In this document: piece after piece, positions 10,592-19,999 of the stretch | Layout of the letters: the number at the start of each line of letters is the position of its first letter | Position numbering within the stretch: position 1 is the stretch's first letter | Assembly (NCBI GenBank): GCA_026004615.1 | Contig: BPJM01000002.1 | Coordinates: 1 to 64,000, forward strand | DNA: 64,000 nt | Direction of reading: 5' to 3' | Source: Planctomycetota bacterium | Lineage (GTDB): Bacteria > Planctomycetota > J058 > J103 | Notes under the pieces: model-generated | Told to the model about the DNA's origin: nothing | What the model saw: the letters and a program-made list of their open reading frames with translations, nothing else | Databases searched by the model: none | Translations under genes and position numbers: made by a program

Positions 10592-11543
10592 ATGAGCGAG
10601 CGCGCAACAGGCGGTCCCGTGGGACACATCCCGGTCCTGTGCGAGGGGGTGCTCGCCCTGCTCGGGCCGGTGCTGCGGCCGGGGGCGCGGGTGCTCGACG
10701 CGACGGTGGGAGGCGGCGGGCACGCCGAAGCGATCCTGCCGCGCATCCTGCCGGGGGGGCGCTACCTGGGTCTGGACCGCGATCCGCAGGCGCTCGTGCA
10801 TGCGCGTGCGCGGCTGCTGCCGCGCTGGGGCGAGGCGGTCCGGCTGGTGCATGCGCCCTTCGCCGCGCTGGCGGCCCTGGCAGCGCGCGAGCTCGGCGAG
10901 GGGGCGGATGCGGTGCTGTTCGACCTCGGGTTGAGCTCGCTGCAGCTGGATGATCCCGCGCGCGGTTTCAGCTTCCGGGCCTCGGGGCCGCTGGACATGC
11001 GCATGGACCCGAGCGCGCCGGGGCCGACCGCGGCCGAGCTGGTCAACCGCCTGCCGGAGCGGGAGCTGGCCGAGCTGATCCGGCGCTACGGCGAGGAGCG
11101 ACGCGCGCGCCGCGTCGCCGCCGCCATCGCGCGCGCGCGACAAAGGCGAGCCGCTCGCGCGCACCGACGAGCTTGCCGAGCTGATCGCGCGTGCGCTCGG
11201 CCCGCGCTACGAGCGCGGCCGTATCCACCCCGCCACCCGCACCTTCCAGGCGCTGCGGCTCGCGGTCAACGACGAGCTCGAGCAGCTGGAGCGCGCGCTC
11301 GCGGCGCTGCCCGAGGTACTGCTCCCCGGCGGGCGTGCTGCGATCATCGCGTTTCACTCGCTGGAGGACCGGCTCGTCAAGCGGGCCTTCCGCGAGGGCG
11401 CGCGCGCGGGCCGGCTGGAGCTGCTGGTGCGCAAGCCCGTGCGGCCCAGCGCCGAGGAGGTGGCGCGCAACCCGCGCGCGCGCAGCGCGCGGCTGCGCGC
11501 GGTGGCGCGCCCGGCCGAGACCGCGGGGCCAGCTGCCCCGTAA
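10592..11543 (+). CDS. rsmH: 16S rRNA m4C1402 methyltransferase RsmH (one frameshift)
   Basis: RsmH methylates N4 of C1402 in the P site of 16S rRNA with S-adenosylmethionine. The family start HIPVL is followed by the SAM motif [24 protein letters not shown] and [18 protein letters not shown] with GPLDMRMD, then [12 protein letters not shown] and [13 protein letters not shown] near the C-terminus. One frame change near 11140 (in a GCGCGCGCGAC stretch) must be bridged. The combined length of about 317 residues is normal. The usual position between mraZ and ftsL supports the call. No ribosome site precedes the ATG at 10592. Confidence 0.93.
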
Positions 11544-11617
11544 CGCCCCCGGCTCGGGGTGCCGACATCATCACCGGCGAGCGGCCGGCCGCTCGCCGGG
11601 GAGCGGATGGGGCGCGC

Positions 11618-11902
11618 ATGGAGCGGGCGATGCGGCTCGGGTGCTATGTCCTGGCGCTGCTGACCCTGGTCGTCATCGCGCTATTGAGCGTGCAGCAGCA
11701 GGTGCGCGCGGTGCGCGCCGGCTATCGGCTGGGGACCCTGGAGCACGAGCGGGCAGAGCTGCGCGAGCAGCTGCGGCGGCTGGAGGTGCAGGTCCTGCAG
11801 GAGAGCCGGATGGAGGTGCTGGAGGAGCGCGCGCGCCGGCTCGGCCTCGAGATCCCGGGGCGCGAGGATCCGGCGCGGCTGCTGGAGGAGCTGCTGCGAT
11901 GA
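11618..11902 (+). CDS. ftsL: Cell division protein FtsL-like
   Basis: This 94-residue protein has a short cytoplasmic start, one membrane helix (about residues 6-26, LGCYVLALLTLVVIALLSV) and then a periplasmic coiled coil (EHERAELREQLRRLEVQVLQ) ending in a region with RARRLGLEIPG. Size, topology and position between rsmH and ftsI are those of FtsL, which joins FtsB and FtsQ at the divisome and activates FtsWI. Sequence identity in this family is always low, so topology and context carry the call. Confidence 0.85.
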   Translation: MERAMRLGCYVLALLTLVVIALLSVQQQVRAVRAGYRLGTLEHERAELREQLRRLEVQVLQESRMEVLEERARRLGLEIPGREDPARLLEELLR

Positions 11903-11951
11903 GCGGCGCGCGCCGAGCGGGGGACCGCGGCCCTGGCCGCGGCCTCGCCCG

Positions 11952-13775
11952 ATGAACGGGCCGCCGGAGGCCTGGCGCCGGCGGGCGGTGCGGTGCGCGC
12001 AGGCCCTGTGGCTCGGGCTGTTGCTCGCCTTCGCCGCGCTGGGCTGGCGGCTGGTGCGGTTGCAGGTCGTGGAGGCCCGGCACTGGCGGGCGCTCGCGGT
12101 GCGCCAGCAGCAGCCGCTGCGCGCGGTGCCGGCGTATCGGGGGGACATCCGCACCGCGGACGGCGCGGTGCTGGCGCGCTCGGTGCGCGCGCCGAGCGCG
12201 TTCGCCGAGCCGCGCCACATGGGCCGGCGCGAGGGGCGCCGCACGCTGCCGCCCAGCCCCGAGGAGCTGCGCGCGCACGCCCGCACCATCGCCCAGGCGC
12301 TGGGCTGGGACAGCGCGCGCGAGCACGCGCTGTTCGAGCGGTTGAGCCACCCCGCCCGCCAGGGCTTCTGCTGGATCGAGCGGCGGCTCGATGAGCACGC
12401 CGCGGCGCGGCTGCGCGCCGCCGCCGTGCCCGGCGTCGGCTTCAAGCCCGAGTACCGCCGCAGCTATCCCTGCGGCCCACTCGCCGCGCACCTGATCGGC
12501 TTCACCCGCCTGGACGGGGAGGGAGAGCTCGTCGGTGCCACCGGCATCGAGGCCGCCTACGAGCAGGTGCTGGCGGGGGTGCCGGGGCTGCAGGAGGTGG
12601 TGCGGGACGCGCGCGGTGCGCGGGTGCTGCACGAGGGCAACCTGCTGGTGCCGCCCGAGGACGGCGCCACCGTGGTGCTGACCATCGACTCGCACCTGCA
12701 GCGCGTGGTCGAACGCGCGCTGGCGGAGGCGGCCGCGAGCTGGCGGCCCGCCGGCATCGCCGCGGTGGCGCTGCGGCCCGCAGACGGCCGGGTGCTGGCG
12801 CTCGCCTCCTGGCCGGGCTACGATCCCGCGGCGCTCGCCGGTCTGACGCCCGCGGCGCAGCGCAACCGGCCGCTCATGGACACCATGGAGCCGGGCTCCA
12901 TCCTCAAGCCGCTGATCGTGGCCGCCGCGTTGCGGGCGGGCGCGGTGCATCCCGGCCAGCGCTTCGACTGCACGAGCCCGCGCCGTTTCGGCGCGCGCAC
13001 GGTGCGCGACGTCCACCCCCAGGGCACGCTCGATCTGGCGGGCGTGCTGGTGCACTCCTCCAACGTCGGCATGGTCCAGGTCGCCATGGCGCTCGGGCCC
13101 GAGCGCCTGGTGGAGCTATTGGGCGCGGCGGGCTTCGGGCTGGAGCCCGCGATCGGCCTGCCGCTGGAGGAGCGGGGCAGCACCACCCCGCTCGCGGAGT
13201 GGAGCTACCACTCCACGGTCTCGGTGGCGCAGGGCTACGAGCTGGCGGTCACCCCGGTGCAGATGGCGAGCGCGTTCGCCGCGCTCGCCGCGGGCGGCAT
13301 CCGCTACCGGCCGCAGCTGGTCGAGCGGGTCATCGATCCCTCCGGGCGCGTCATCGCGCGCTTCGAGCCCGAGCCGCTGGGGCTGCTCGCCGACGCCCGC
13401 ACCTGCCAGCAGTTCCTGATCCCGGCGCTGGTGCGCGTGGTGGAGGAGGGCACCGGCCGGCGCGCGCGGCTGGAGCGCTGGACCGTGGCCGGCAAGACCG
13501 GCACCGCCAAGAAGGTGGCGCCGGGCGGCGGCTACAGCGCCGACCGCTACCGCGCCTCGTTCATCGCATTCGCGCCGGCCAGCCGTCCCGAGCTGCTGGT
13601 GGCGGTGACGGTGGACGAGCCCCAGAGCCCCGACGGCCGGGTACCCTACGGTGGCACCGTGGCGGCGCCGATCGTCAAGGACATCCTGCAGGAGGCGCTA
13701 TTGTACCTGCGCGTGCCGCCGGACCGCAGCCCGCCCGTGCCGGCCTCGGCGGGGCCCGCGGGCGGGCAAGGCTAG
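11952..13775 (+). CDS. ftsI: Peptidoglycan transpeptidase FtsI (class B PBP)
   Basis: This intact protein of 607 residues has a membrane anchor at about residues 18-38, a PBP dimerisation domain and a transpeptidase domain. The three active-site motifs are complete: SxxK as SILK at 316-319 with Ser316 as nucleophile, SxN as SSN at 369-371, and KTG at 515-517. It cross-links septal peptidoglycan. No PASTA domain is present, unlike the Gram-positive and sporulation homologues. The ATG at 11952 lies 50 bases after ftsL. Its TAG stop (13773-13775) overlaps the stop of the convergent anti-sigma gene (13772-13774), so the two transcripts must overlap. Confidence 0.95.
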   Translation: MNGPPEAWRRRAVRCAQALWLGLLLAFAALGWRLVRLQVVEARHWRALAVRQQQPLRAVPAYRGDIRTADGAVLARSVRAPSAFAEPRHMGRREGRRTLPPSPEELRAHARTIAQALGWDSAREHALFERLSHPARQGFCWIERRLDEHAAARLRAAAVPGVGFKPEYRRSYPCGPLAAHLIGFTRLDGEGELVGATGIEAAYEQVLAGVPGLQEVVRDARGARVLHEGNLLVPPEDGATVVLTIDSHLQRVVERALAEAAASWRPAGIAAVALRPADGRVLALASWPGYDPAALAGLTPAAQRNRPLMDTMEPGSILKPLIVAAALRAGAVHPGQRFDCTSPRRFGARTVRDVHPQGTLDLAGVLVHSSNVGMVQVAMALGPERLVELLGAAGFGLEPAIGLPLEERGSTTPLAEWSYHSTVSVAQGYELAVTPVQMASAFAALAAGGIRYRPQLVERVIDPSGRVIARFEPEPLGLLADARTCQQFLIPALVRVVEEGTGRRARLERWTVAGKTGTAKKVAPGGGYSADRYRASFIAFAPASRPELLVAVTVDEPQSPDGRVPYGGTVAAPIVKDILQEALLYLRVPPDRSPPVPASAGPAGGQG

Positions 13776-14359
13776 GAAGGACCGGTCGCAGCGCGCTGGC
13801 CCGGCTCGGGGGGGCTCGCCGCGGGGCCAGCGGGCTCGGGCCTCGGCGGCGGTGCGGGGCGCGCCTCGGCCGGCAGGGGCTGCAGCTCCGCCGGCGCTCG
13901 CAGCGGCGCCGCCGCGGCTGCCTCGGGACGGGGCTCGTCGGGCACCAGCACCGGGGCGGGCGAGAAGGTGCGCACCGCGATCAGGGCCCCGATGAGCACC
14001 AGCACCGCCGCGACCGCGCGGGCGAAGGGATGGCCGTAGGCGGTGCCGCGCCAGCGGTGCGCGCGCGGCAGGGCGCGGATCGCGGCGCGGCGCCGCCGGC
14101 GCGCCGCCACCGGCGCCTGCACGAACGCCGCCACCCCGTCCCACACCGCCGCCGGGGGCTCGAGCGCCGCCTCGGCCTGCAGCTCCCGCAGCCACCGCTC
14201 CAGCCGCACCGCCTCCAGCCGCCGCGCCGCGCAGGCCGGGCAGGCCGCCAGGTGGCGCGCCAGCGCACCCTCGGTGGCGGCATCGGTCTCGCCATCCAGC
14301 GACGCCGACAGCAAGGGCGCTGCCTGCTCACAGTCCAGTGGCGCACCCGGTTTGTCCAT
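13772..14359 (-). CDS. Zinc-finger anti-sigma factor
   Basis: This 195-residue protein has an N-terminal ZAS-type motif, RHLAACPACAAR (His-x3-Cys-x2-Cys, about residues 35-46), which normally binds zinc and holds the partner ECF sigma factor. One membrane helix follows at about residues 111-129 (AVAAVLVLIGALIAV), then a Pro/Ala/Glu-rich periplasmic tail without a recognisable domain. It is encoded 47 bases downstream of the sigma factor on the same strand, the standard pairing. The inducing signal is not apparent; the tail could be a site of regulated proteolysis, which is inference. Confidence 0.85.
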   Translation of the reverse strand: MDKPGAPLDCEQAAPLLSASLDGETDAATEGALARHLAACPACAARRLEAVRLERWLRELQAEAALEPPAAVWDGVAAFVQAPVAARRRRRAAIRALPRAHRWRGTAYGHPFARAVAAVLVLIGALIAVRTFSPAPVLVPDEPRPEAAAAAPLRAPAELQPLPAEARPAPPPRPEPAGPAASPPEPGQRAATGPS

Positions 14360-14406
14360 CGCCCTCGTCCCCCGCTCCCGCACCGCCTGCCACCGCGCCG
14401 CGCGCG

Positions 14407-15078
14407 CTATCCGAACTCCGCCCCCAGCCGCGCCCGCAGGTGCTCGCGGGCGCGGTAGACGCGGCACTTCACCCCGTCGAGCGTGGTGCCGAGCACCTCC
14501 GCTACCTCGGCGTAGCGCAGGCCCTCCAGCACCGCCAGCACGAACGCGGTCCGGGTCTCCTCCGGCAGCTCGGCCAGGGCCGCCTCCAGCGCCTGCTCGA
14601 GCTCGCGCCGCCGCAGCCGCTCTTCCGGCACCGCCGCCCGCGGCGCGCGCGCCGCCATGCGCGCGGCGTCTGCCTGCCGGCGCGTGCGCTCGCGCCGCAG
14701 GGTATCCAGCGCCGCGTTGCGCACGATGCTCAACAGCCAGGTGCGGAAGCGCGCCTCTCCTTGAAAGCCGCGCAGCCCGGCCCACGCCTGGCAGTACGCC
14801 TCCTGCACCACCTCTTCCGCCGCATCGGCGCTGCGCAGCAGCCGGAGCGCCAGCCGGTAGGCCGAGCCCACCGTCATCTCGTACAGCGCCCGGAAACTGA
14901 GCCGGTCGCCGAGTGCCGCCGCCCGCACCAGCACCGCCTCGGCGCTGCTCTGCGGCGGCCGCTGCCCGCTGGCTGCGGCGGGCAGGTCGGCGGGCCGATC
15001 CGCCGTCGCGCTCGGGGCCCAGCCCGGGCCCGCACCGCGGCGCACTCCCTCCTCGTGCCTGCGCTGCGCGCTCCCCAT
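14407..15078 (-). CDS. ECF RNA polymerase sigma factor (RpoE-like)
   Basis: This 223-residue protein has a 45-residue disordered N-terminus. Region 2 follows (FRALYEMTVGSAYRLALRLL and DAAEEVVQEAYCQAW, with RTWLLSIVRNAALDTLRR contacting the -10). Region 4 is at the C-terminus (LEALAELP-type helix, then LRYAEVAEVLGTTLDGVKCR and its recognition helix). Sigma regions 1 and 3 are absent, as expected of group 4 sigma factors. With its downstream anti-sigma it forms a classic membrane stress-response pair, here inserted inside the cell-wall cluster. Confidence 0.93.
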   Translation of the reverse strand: MGSAQRRHEEGVRRGAGPGWAPSATADRPADLPAAASGQRPPQSSAEAVLVRAAALGDRLSFRALYEMTVGSAYRLALRLLRSADAAEEVVQEAYCQAWAGLRGFQGEARFRTWLLSIVRNAALDTLRRERTRRQADAARMAARAPRAAVPEERLRRRELEQALEAALAELPEETRTAFVLAVLEGLRYAEVAEVLGTTLDGVKCRVYRAREHLRARLGAEFG

Positions 15079-15179
15079 CCTCAGACGCTCCGCCCCCGCG
15101 CCGGTGTCAGGCGGATGCTAGCCGCTGCCGCCGCTCGCGCAAGCACTGGCCTGCCAGGCGCATGCCAGCTCGCCGCGGC

Positions 15180-16340
15180 TCATGCCATCTCGATGCGCAG
15201 CGCGCTGGCAGCCCGCTCGAGCGCGGCCGCCACGGCATCCCGCTCGCGCCCGCAGGCCAGGATGCGCCCGACCCACTGGGCGGTGCTCGTGCGGGGCGCG
15301 AGCGGCTGCCCGATCGCGAGCGAACAGCGCACCTCCTCGACCCCGGCGACCGCCCGGGCCTGCTCCAGGCCCGCGACCGCGCGCACGGTCCCGCCTCCGG
15401 GGTGCAACAGCCATGCCCCGGCGTACAACCCGGCCGTGCGGGGCAGCGCGGGCTGCTCGCCCAGCTCGACGCGCAGCAGCGCCTCCCACGGATCGAAGCC
15501 GTAGGCGCGCCCGATCAGATCCATGAGGAAGCCCCCCGGCGGCCGCGCCGCGACCTCGCCCAGCACCGGGCCCCGGGGGGTGAGGAACAGCTCCAGGTGC
15601 GTCATCCCGTGCGCGATGCCGAGCGCGGCCAGCGCACGCCGGTTGAGATCCAGTGCCGCGCTGCGCGCCGTCTGCTGGAGCGCCGCCGGCACGATGCTCG
15701 CCCAGCCGGGCCGCAGGTACTCGGTGGGATTGACGAACAGCACCTGCCCGGCCGCCTGCAGCGTCTCGACGCTCATCTCGATGCCGTCGACGAAGGCCTC
15801 CGCCAGCCAACCGGGCTGGAGTGCGGCCGCCACCGCCGCCAGGTCGCGCGCGAGCACGGTGCCGCGGCCACCCGCACCGGCGCGCTGCTTGATCACCAGC
15901 GGCAGCCCCAGCCGCTCGACGAGCTCGGCCGCCGTGGTCGCGGGTCCGATCTCCACCGTGTCCGCGCACCGAACACCCGCCGCGCGGGCGCACTGCTTCA
16001 TGAGCAGCTTGTCGCGGCAGCGCCACGCCTGCTCCGGACCCAGGCCCGGCAGCCCCAGCGCCGCGCGGACCTCGGCGGCGGCGACGGCGGAGAACTCCGT
16101 CAGCGCGAGCACCGCCTCGACCCGCTCGCGCGCGCAGAGCTCCAGCGCGGCCGCCGCCACCTCCGCGGGCGGCCGCGCCCGCAGGTCGACCTCCGCCCAG
16201 CCCGCGAGTTTCGGCCTGCGGGCGCGCGCGGGTGCGCGGTCGGTCACCAGGAGCACCCGCAGCCCCAGCCGCTCGGCCGCCGCGAGCGCACCGCGCCGCG
16301 AGCCGACGAAGAGCACCGTCCGGCCCTGGTGCTGCAGCAC
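15180..16340 (-). CDS. ATP-grasp ligase of unknown substrate
   Basis: This intact protein has 386 residues. An N-terminal Rossmann-like pre-ATP-grasp domain starts LFVGSRRGALAAAERLGL. The ATP-grasp domain has LVIKQRAGAGGRGTVLARD (nucleotide-binding lysine and glycine loop), AEAFVDGIEMSVETL and the metal-binding end ELFLTPRGPVLGEVAARPPGG. The fold is that of carbamoyl-phosphate-synthase large-chain-like and L-amino-acid ligases, which join a carboxylate to an amine through an acyl phosphate. Its place between a sigma/anti-sigma pair and murE, diverging from murE, is suggestive of an envelope role but proves nothing. The C-terminal 100 residues are not recognisable. Substrate unknown. Confidence 0.8.
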   Translation of the reverse strand: MLQHQGRTVLFVGSRRGALAAAERLGLRVLLVTDRAPARARRPKLAGWAEVDLRARPPAEVAAAALELCARERVEAVLALTEFSAVAAAEVRAALGLPGLGPEQAWRCRDKLLMKQCARAAGVRCADTVEIGPATTAAELVERLGLPLVIKQRAGAGGRGTVLARDLAAVAAALQPGWLAEAFVDGIEMSVETLQAAGQVLFVNPTEYLRPGWASIVPAALQQTARSAALDLNRRALAALGIAHGMTHLELFLTPRGPVLGEVAARPPGGFLMDLIGRAYGFDPWEALLRVELGEQPALPRTAGLYAGAWLLHPGGGTVRAVAGLEQARAVAGVEEVRCSLAIGQPLAPRTSTAQWVGRILACGRERDAVAAALERAASALRIEMA

Positions 16341-16480
16341 GCCGCCTCGTGCCCCCTCCGCACCGCCGCCCGCAGGCCGTCCGGGCCACGGCGCCCCGCC
16401 TCAATGCCGGCGTCCCCGGCTGCCGATGACATCCGTTGCCGGCGGCAGTCCGTCAACTCCAGCCAGGAGGTGCGCTCGCC

Positions 16481-18077
16481 GTGCGACTGCAGGAACTGCT
16501 CCGCCGCGCCGCGCTGCCGCCCGCCGACCTGGACGCGGAGATCCGCGGGCTGGCGTGCGACAGCCGGCGGGTGGGGCCCGGGCACCTGTTCGTGGCGCTG
16601 CGGGGTCATGCCGCCGACGGCCACGACTTCATCCCGCAGGCCCGGGCGCGCGGCGCGGTGGCGATCGTCGCCGAGCGAGCCCTGGCGCCGGCGGTGGCGG
16701 GTGGGTTGCCGGTGGTGGTGGCGGCGGACGGGCGCCGCGCGCTGGCGGCGCTGGCGGATGCGTTCTACGGCGAGCCGAGCCGGCGGGTCCGGGTCATCGG
16801 GGTGACGGGGACCAAGGGCAAAAGCACCACCACCTGGCTCGTGCGCTCGATCGTGCGGGCGGCGGGCAAGGAGTGCGGGCTGTTGGGCTCGATCGCCTAC
16901 GAGGCGTTCGGGCAGAGCCGCCCCTCGGACACCACCACCCCGGATCCGATCGCTATCCAGGCTTTTCTGGCGGCGCTGGACCGGCCCGAGGGGGGCTGGG
17001 CGGCGATGGAGGTCTCCTCCCACGCCCTGGTGCAGGAGCGGGTGCACCGGGTGCGGTTCGCGGCCGCGGTCTTCACCAACCTGGCGCCGGAGCACCTGGA
17101 CTACCACGGCAGCATGGAGGCGTACCTGGAGGCGAAGGCGCGGCTGTTCGACGCGCTGGCGCCCGAGGCCGTCGCGGCCATCCACGCCGCTGGAGCATGG
17201 TGCGCCCGCCTGGAGCGCACCCGCGCCCGCCTGGTCCGCTTCGGCGTGCGGACGGCGCGGGCCAGCACCCCGGAGGTGTGGGCCGATCGGATCGAGCTGT
17301 CGGCTGCCGGCAGCCGCTTCCGGCTCGGGCTGCCCGGGGCACGGCCCCGCACGATCCGGCTGCGCCTGCTCGGCCGGCACAACGTGGAGAACGCGCTCGC
17401 CGCCGCTGCGGCGCTGCACGGCCTCGGCCTCGCTCCCGAGGCGATCGCGCACGGGCTCGAGGCCCTCGCCGCGGTGCCGGGGCGGCTGGAGCCGGTGGAG
17501 TGCGGCCAGCCGTTCCGGGTGCTCGTGGACTACGCACACACCGAGGAGGCGCTGGCGCGCACGCTCCAGGCGCTGCGGGCGCTGCTGCCAGCGGGGGCGC
17601 GGCTGCACTGCGTGTTCGGCTGCGGGGGCGATCGCGACCGGAGCAAGCGCCCGCGCATGGCGGCGGCCGCCGAACGGCACGCCGACCGCGTGGTGCTGAC
17701 CTCGGACAACCCGCGCACCGAGGATCCGCTCGCGATCATCGGCGAGGTGCGGCGCTGGCTTCGCCCGTCCGGCCGCGGCGGTGTGCATCGAGCCGGACCG
17801 GCGGGCGGCGATCGCGGCGGCGCTGGCCGGTGCCGCCCCGGGCGACATCGTGCTGATCGCCGGCAAGGGTCACGAGACGTACCAGATCGTGGGCGCGCAG
17901 CGCCTGCCGTTCGATGACCGCCAGGTCGCGCGCGAGGCGCTCGCCCAGGCGGGCTGGTGCGGTGAGCACGGCGGGCGGCCGCGCCGGCGGCGCGCGCGCC
18001 CGCAAGCGCGCCCCCGCACGGCGCCGGCCGAAAGCCCCTCTTCGTCCGCCCCGGTGGCGCCGCCGAGCGAACCATGA
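16481..18077 (+). CDS. murE: UDP-MurNAc-L-Ala-D-Glu:meso-DAP ligase MurE (one frameshift)
   Basis: The GTG at 16481 has AGGAGG ten bases upstream and gives the usual N-terminus. Visible features are [16 protein letters not shown] in domain 1, the Mur-ligase P-loop [62 protein letters not shown] and, decisive for substrate, DNPR in [15 protein letters not shown] is the meso-diaminopimelate recognition motif, so the peptidoglycan is of the DAP type. A frame change near 17765 must be bridged; the resumed frame has AAVCIEPDR and [11 protein letters not shown]. An extra basic, Pro-rich tail of about 45 residues ends at 18077, overlapping the murF start (ATGA). Confidence 0.95.
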
Positions 18078-19590
18078 GCGGGCCCTTGGCACTGCGGATC
18101 GAGGATCTGTTGCGCGCGCTGCCCGGCGGCGCCACCCTGAGCGCCTCGCTGTCGCCCGCACACATGCTTTTCGGGGGTCAGCACCGACAGCCGGACCGTG
18201 CGCCCCGGCGAGCTGTTCTTCGCGCTGCGCGGGCCGCGCTTCTGCGGCAACCGGTTCGTCGGCGAGGCGCTGGCGCGCGGCGCGGTGGCGGCGGTGGCGC
18301 GTGCGGGCGCGCCGCTCCAGGCGCCGCCTGGCGCGCCGCTGGTGCTGGTGGAGGAGCCGGTGCGCGCGCTGGGGGCGCTGGCCGCGGCCTGGCGCGATCG
18401 GCTGCGCGGAGCATGCGTGGTGGCGATCACCGGCTCGGTGGGCAAGACCACCACGCGCGAGCTGCTGCGCCAGCTGCTCGAGCGCGCGGCGCCCGGACGC
18501 GTCAGCAGCGCCGAGAAGTCGTTCAACAACGAGGTCGGGCTGCCGCTGACGATCCTCCGCGCCGGCGCGCACACCCGCTACCTGCTGGTGGAGATCGGCA
18601 CCAGCGGTCCGGGCGAGGTGCGGCGGCTGGGCCGGATCGCCCGCCCGGAGGTGGCGATCATCACGGCGGTCGCGCCCGCCCACCTGGAGGGGCTGGGCTC
18701 GCTCGAGGGGGGTGGCGCGCGAGAAGGGCTCGCTGCTCGAGACGCTCGCCCGCGGCGGCGTCGCGGTGCTCAACGCGGACGATCCGCGGGTGCGCGCCAT
18801 GCAGCGGCCGGGGCTGCCCGTGGTGAGCTACGGCACCGGGCCCGGGGCGGCGCTGCGCTTCGAGTACGAGCCGGCAGCGGGGCGGCTGCGGGTGTGGCCG
18901 CCCGGGGCCAGGGCGCCGCTCGCGGTGCGGCTCGGGTTGCCCGGGCGGCACAACGCGGCCAACGCCGCCGCCGCACTCGCCGCCTGCCATGCGCTGGGGC
19001 TCGAGCTGGAGCCGCTCGTGCCGGCGCTCGCCGCGGCGAAGCCGCCGCCGCAGCGGCTCCAGCGGCTCGCGCTCGGCGGGGTGGAGCTGCTCGACGACAG
19101 CTACAACGCCAATCCGGCCTCGGTGCAGGCGGCGCTCGAGGTGCTGTGCACCACGGCTGCTGCGGACGGCCAGGCCGTGGGCGGCCGCCGCATCGCGGTG
19201 CTCGGCGGCATGCACGAGCTCGGCGCGCAGAGCCGGGCCCTGCACGAGGCGGTCGGCGCCGCGGCGGCGGCGCTGGGGGTGGATCTGCTGCTCGGGGTCG
19301 GAGCGCTCGGGGCGGCGATCGTCCAGGGCGCCCGCGCGGCCGGCATGCCTGCCGAGCGGGCGCAGCACTGCGAGAGCCCCGAAGCCGCCGCCGCCTGGTT
19401 GCGGGCGGTGCTCGCGCCCGGCGACCGGGTGTTGCTCAAGGCCTCGCGTGCCGAGCGGCTGGAGCGCGTCGTTGCGCTGTTGCGCGCGAGCGGCCTGCAG
19501 CCGGCGCGAGCCACACCCGCCGAGCCGCGCACCCCAGCGGCGCCCGGGGGCGAGGCGGAGGGCAGCGCGAAAGCGTGTCCTGCCGCCTGA
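18074..19590 (+). CDS. murF: UDP-MurNAc-tripeptide D-Ala-D-Ala ligase MurF (two frameshifts)
   Basis: MurF adds D-Ala-D-Ala to complete the UDP-MurNAc-pentapeptide. The start overlaps the murE stop. Recognisable parts are GELFFALRG, the P-loop [89 protein letters not shown] and [11 protein letters not shown]. Frame changes near 18175 and 18715 must be bridged. mraY, murD, ftsW, murG and murC do not follow, so the dcw cluster ends here. The last 30 residues are a low-complexity Pro/Ala tail. Confidence 0.94.
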
Positions 19591-19608
19591 GGCGGCGGGC
19601 CGCACGCG

Positions 19609-19638
19609 TTGCACCGGCCCGCTCGCCTCTGGTATGGT
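19609..19638 (+). promoter_or_regulatory. Predicted promoter of the MNT/HEPN pair
   Basis: TTGCAC (19609-19614) is followed 18 bases later by TATGGT (19633-19638). The first in-frame ATG (19634) lies inside this -10, which favours the ATG at 19655 as the true start. Confidence 0.45.
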
Positions 19639-19654
19639 CGGCTGGTGGGCCAGC

Positions 19655-19999
19655 ATGCTGCGCAAGGTGGGACAGGCCGAGCTCACAGCGCTCGCACGGC
19701 GGGTCGTCCAGGCGCTCGCGGATCTGGAGCCGCAGGCGATCTGGCTGTTCGGCTCGTATGCCCGGGGCGAGGTCGACGAGTGGAGCGACCTCGACCTCGC
19801 GGTCGTGCTGCCGACCGAGCTGCCGTTTTCCGAGCGCGGGCGGCTGGTGCGCTCGCGGCTCGGCGGGCTCGGACTGGCGGTCGAATGCCTGGTCTACACG
19901 CCGGAAGAGTTCGCGCGGCTGGCGCGCGAGCCGCGCGGCGTGCTCCACAGCATCCTGACGGAGGGGGTGCGGCTGGATGCGATCGCCGCCGCGCGATGA
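19655..19999 (+). CDS. MNT-type minimal nucleotidyltransferase (MntA-like antitoxin)
   Basis: This protein has 114 residues from the ATG at 19655. The minimal nucleotidyltransferase signature is complete: GSYARGEV, then DEWSDLDLAVVL, giving the GSxxRG and DxD metal-binding motifs, with a third acidic strand (LAVECLVYTPEEF). MNT proteins paired with HEPN partners act as antitoxins, in the studied HepT/MntA cases by AMPylating the toxin. The stop lies 20 bases inside the next gene. A longer form from ATG 19634 is possible. Confidence 0.85.
   Translation: MLRKVGQAELTALARRVVQALADLEPQAIWLFGSYARGEVDEWSDLDLAVVLPTELPFSERGRLVRSRLGGLGLAVECLVYTPEEFARLAREPRGVLHSILTEGVRLDAIAAAR

Noticed and set aside
11899-11955. 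A tiny gene between ftsL and ftsI (overlapping ATGA starts, 18 codons)
   Set aside because: It has no hydrophobic or conserved character. The short frame most likely only fills the spacer.
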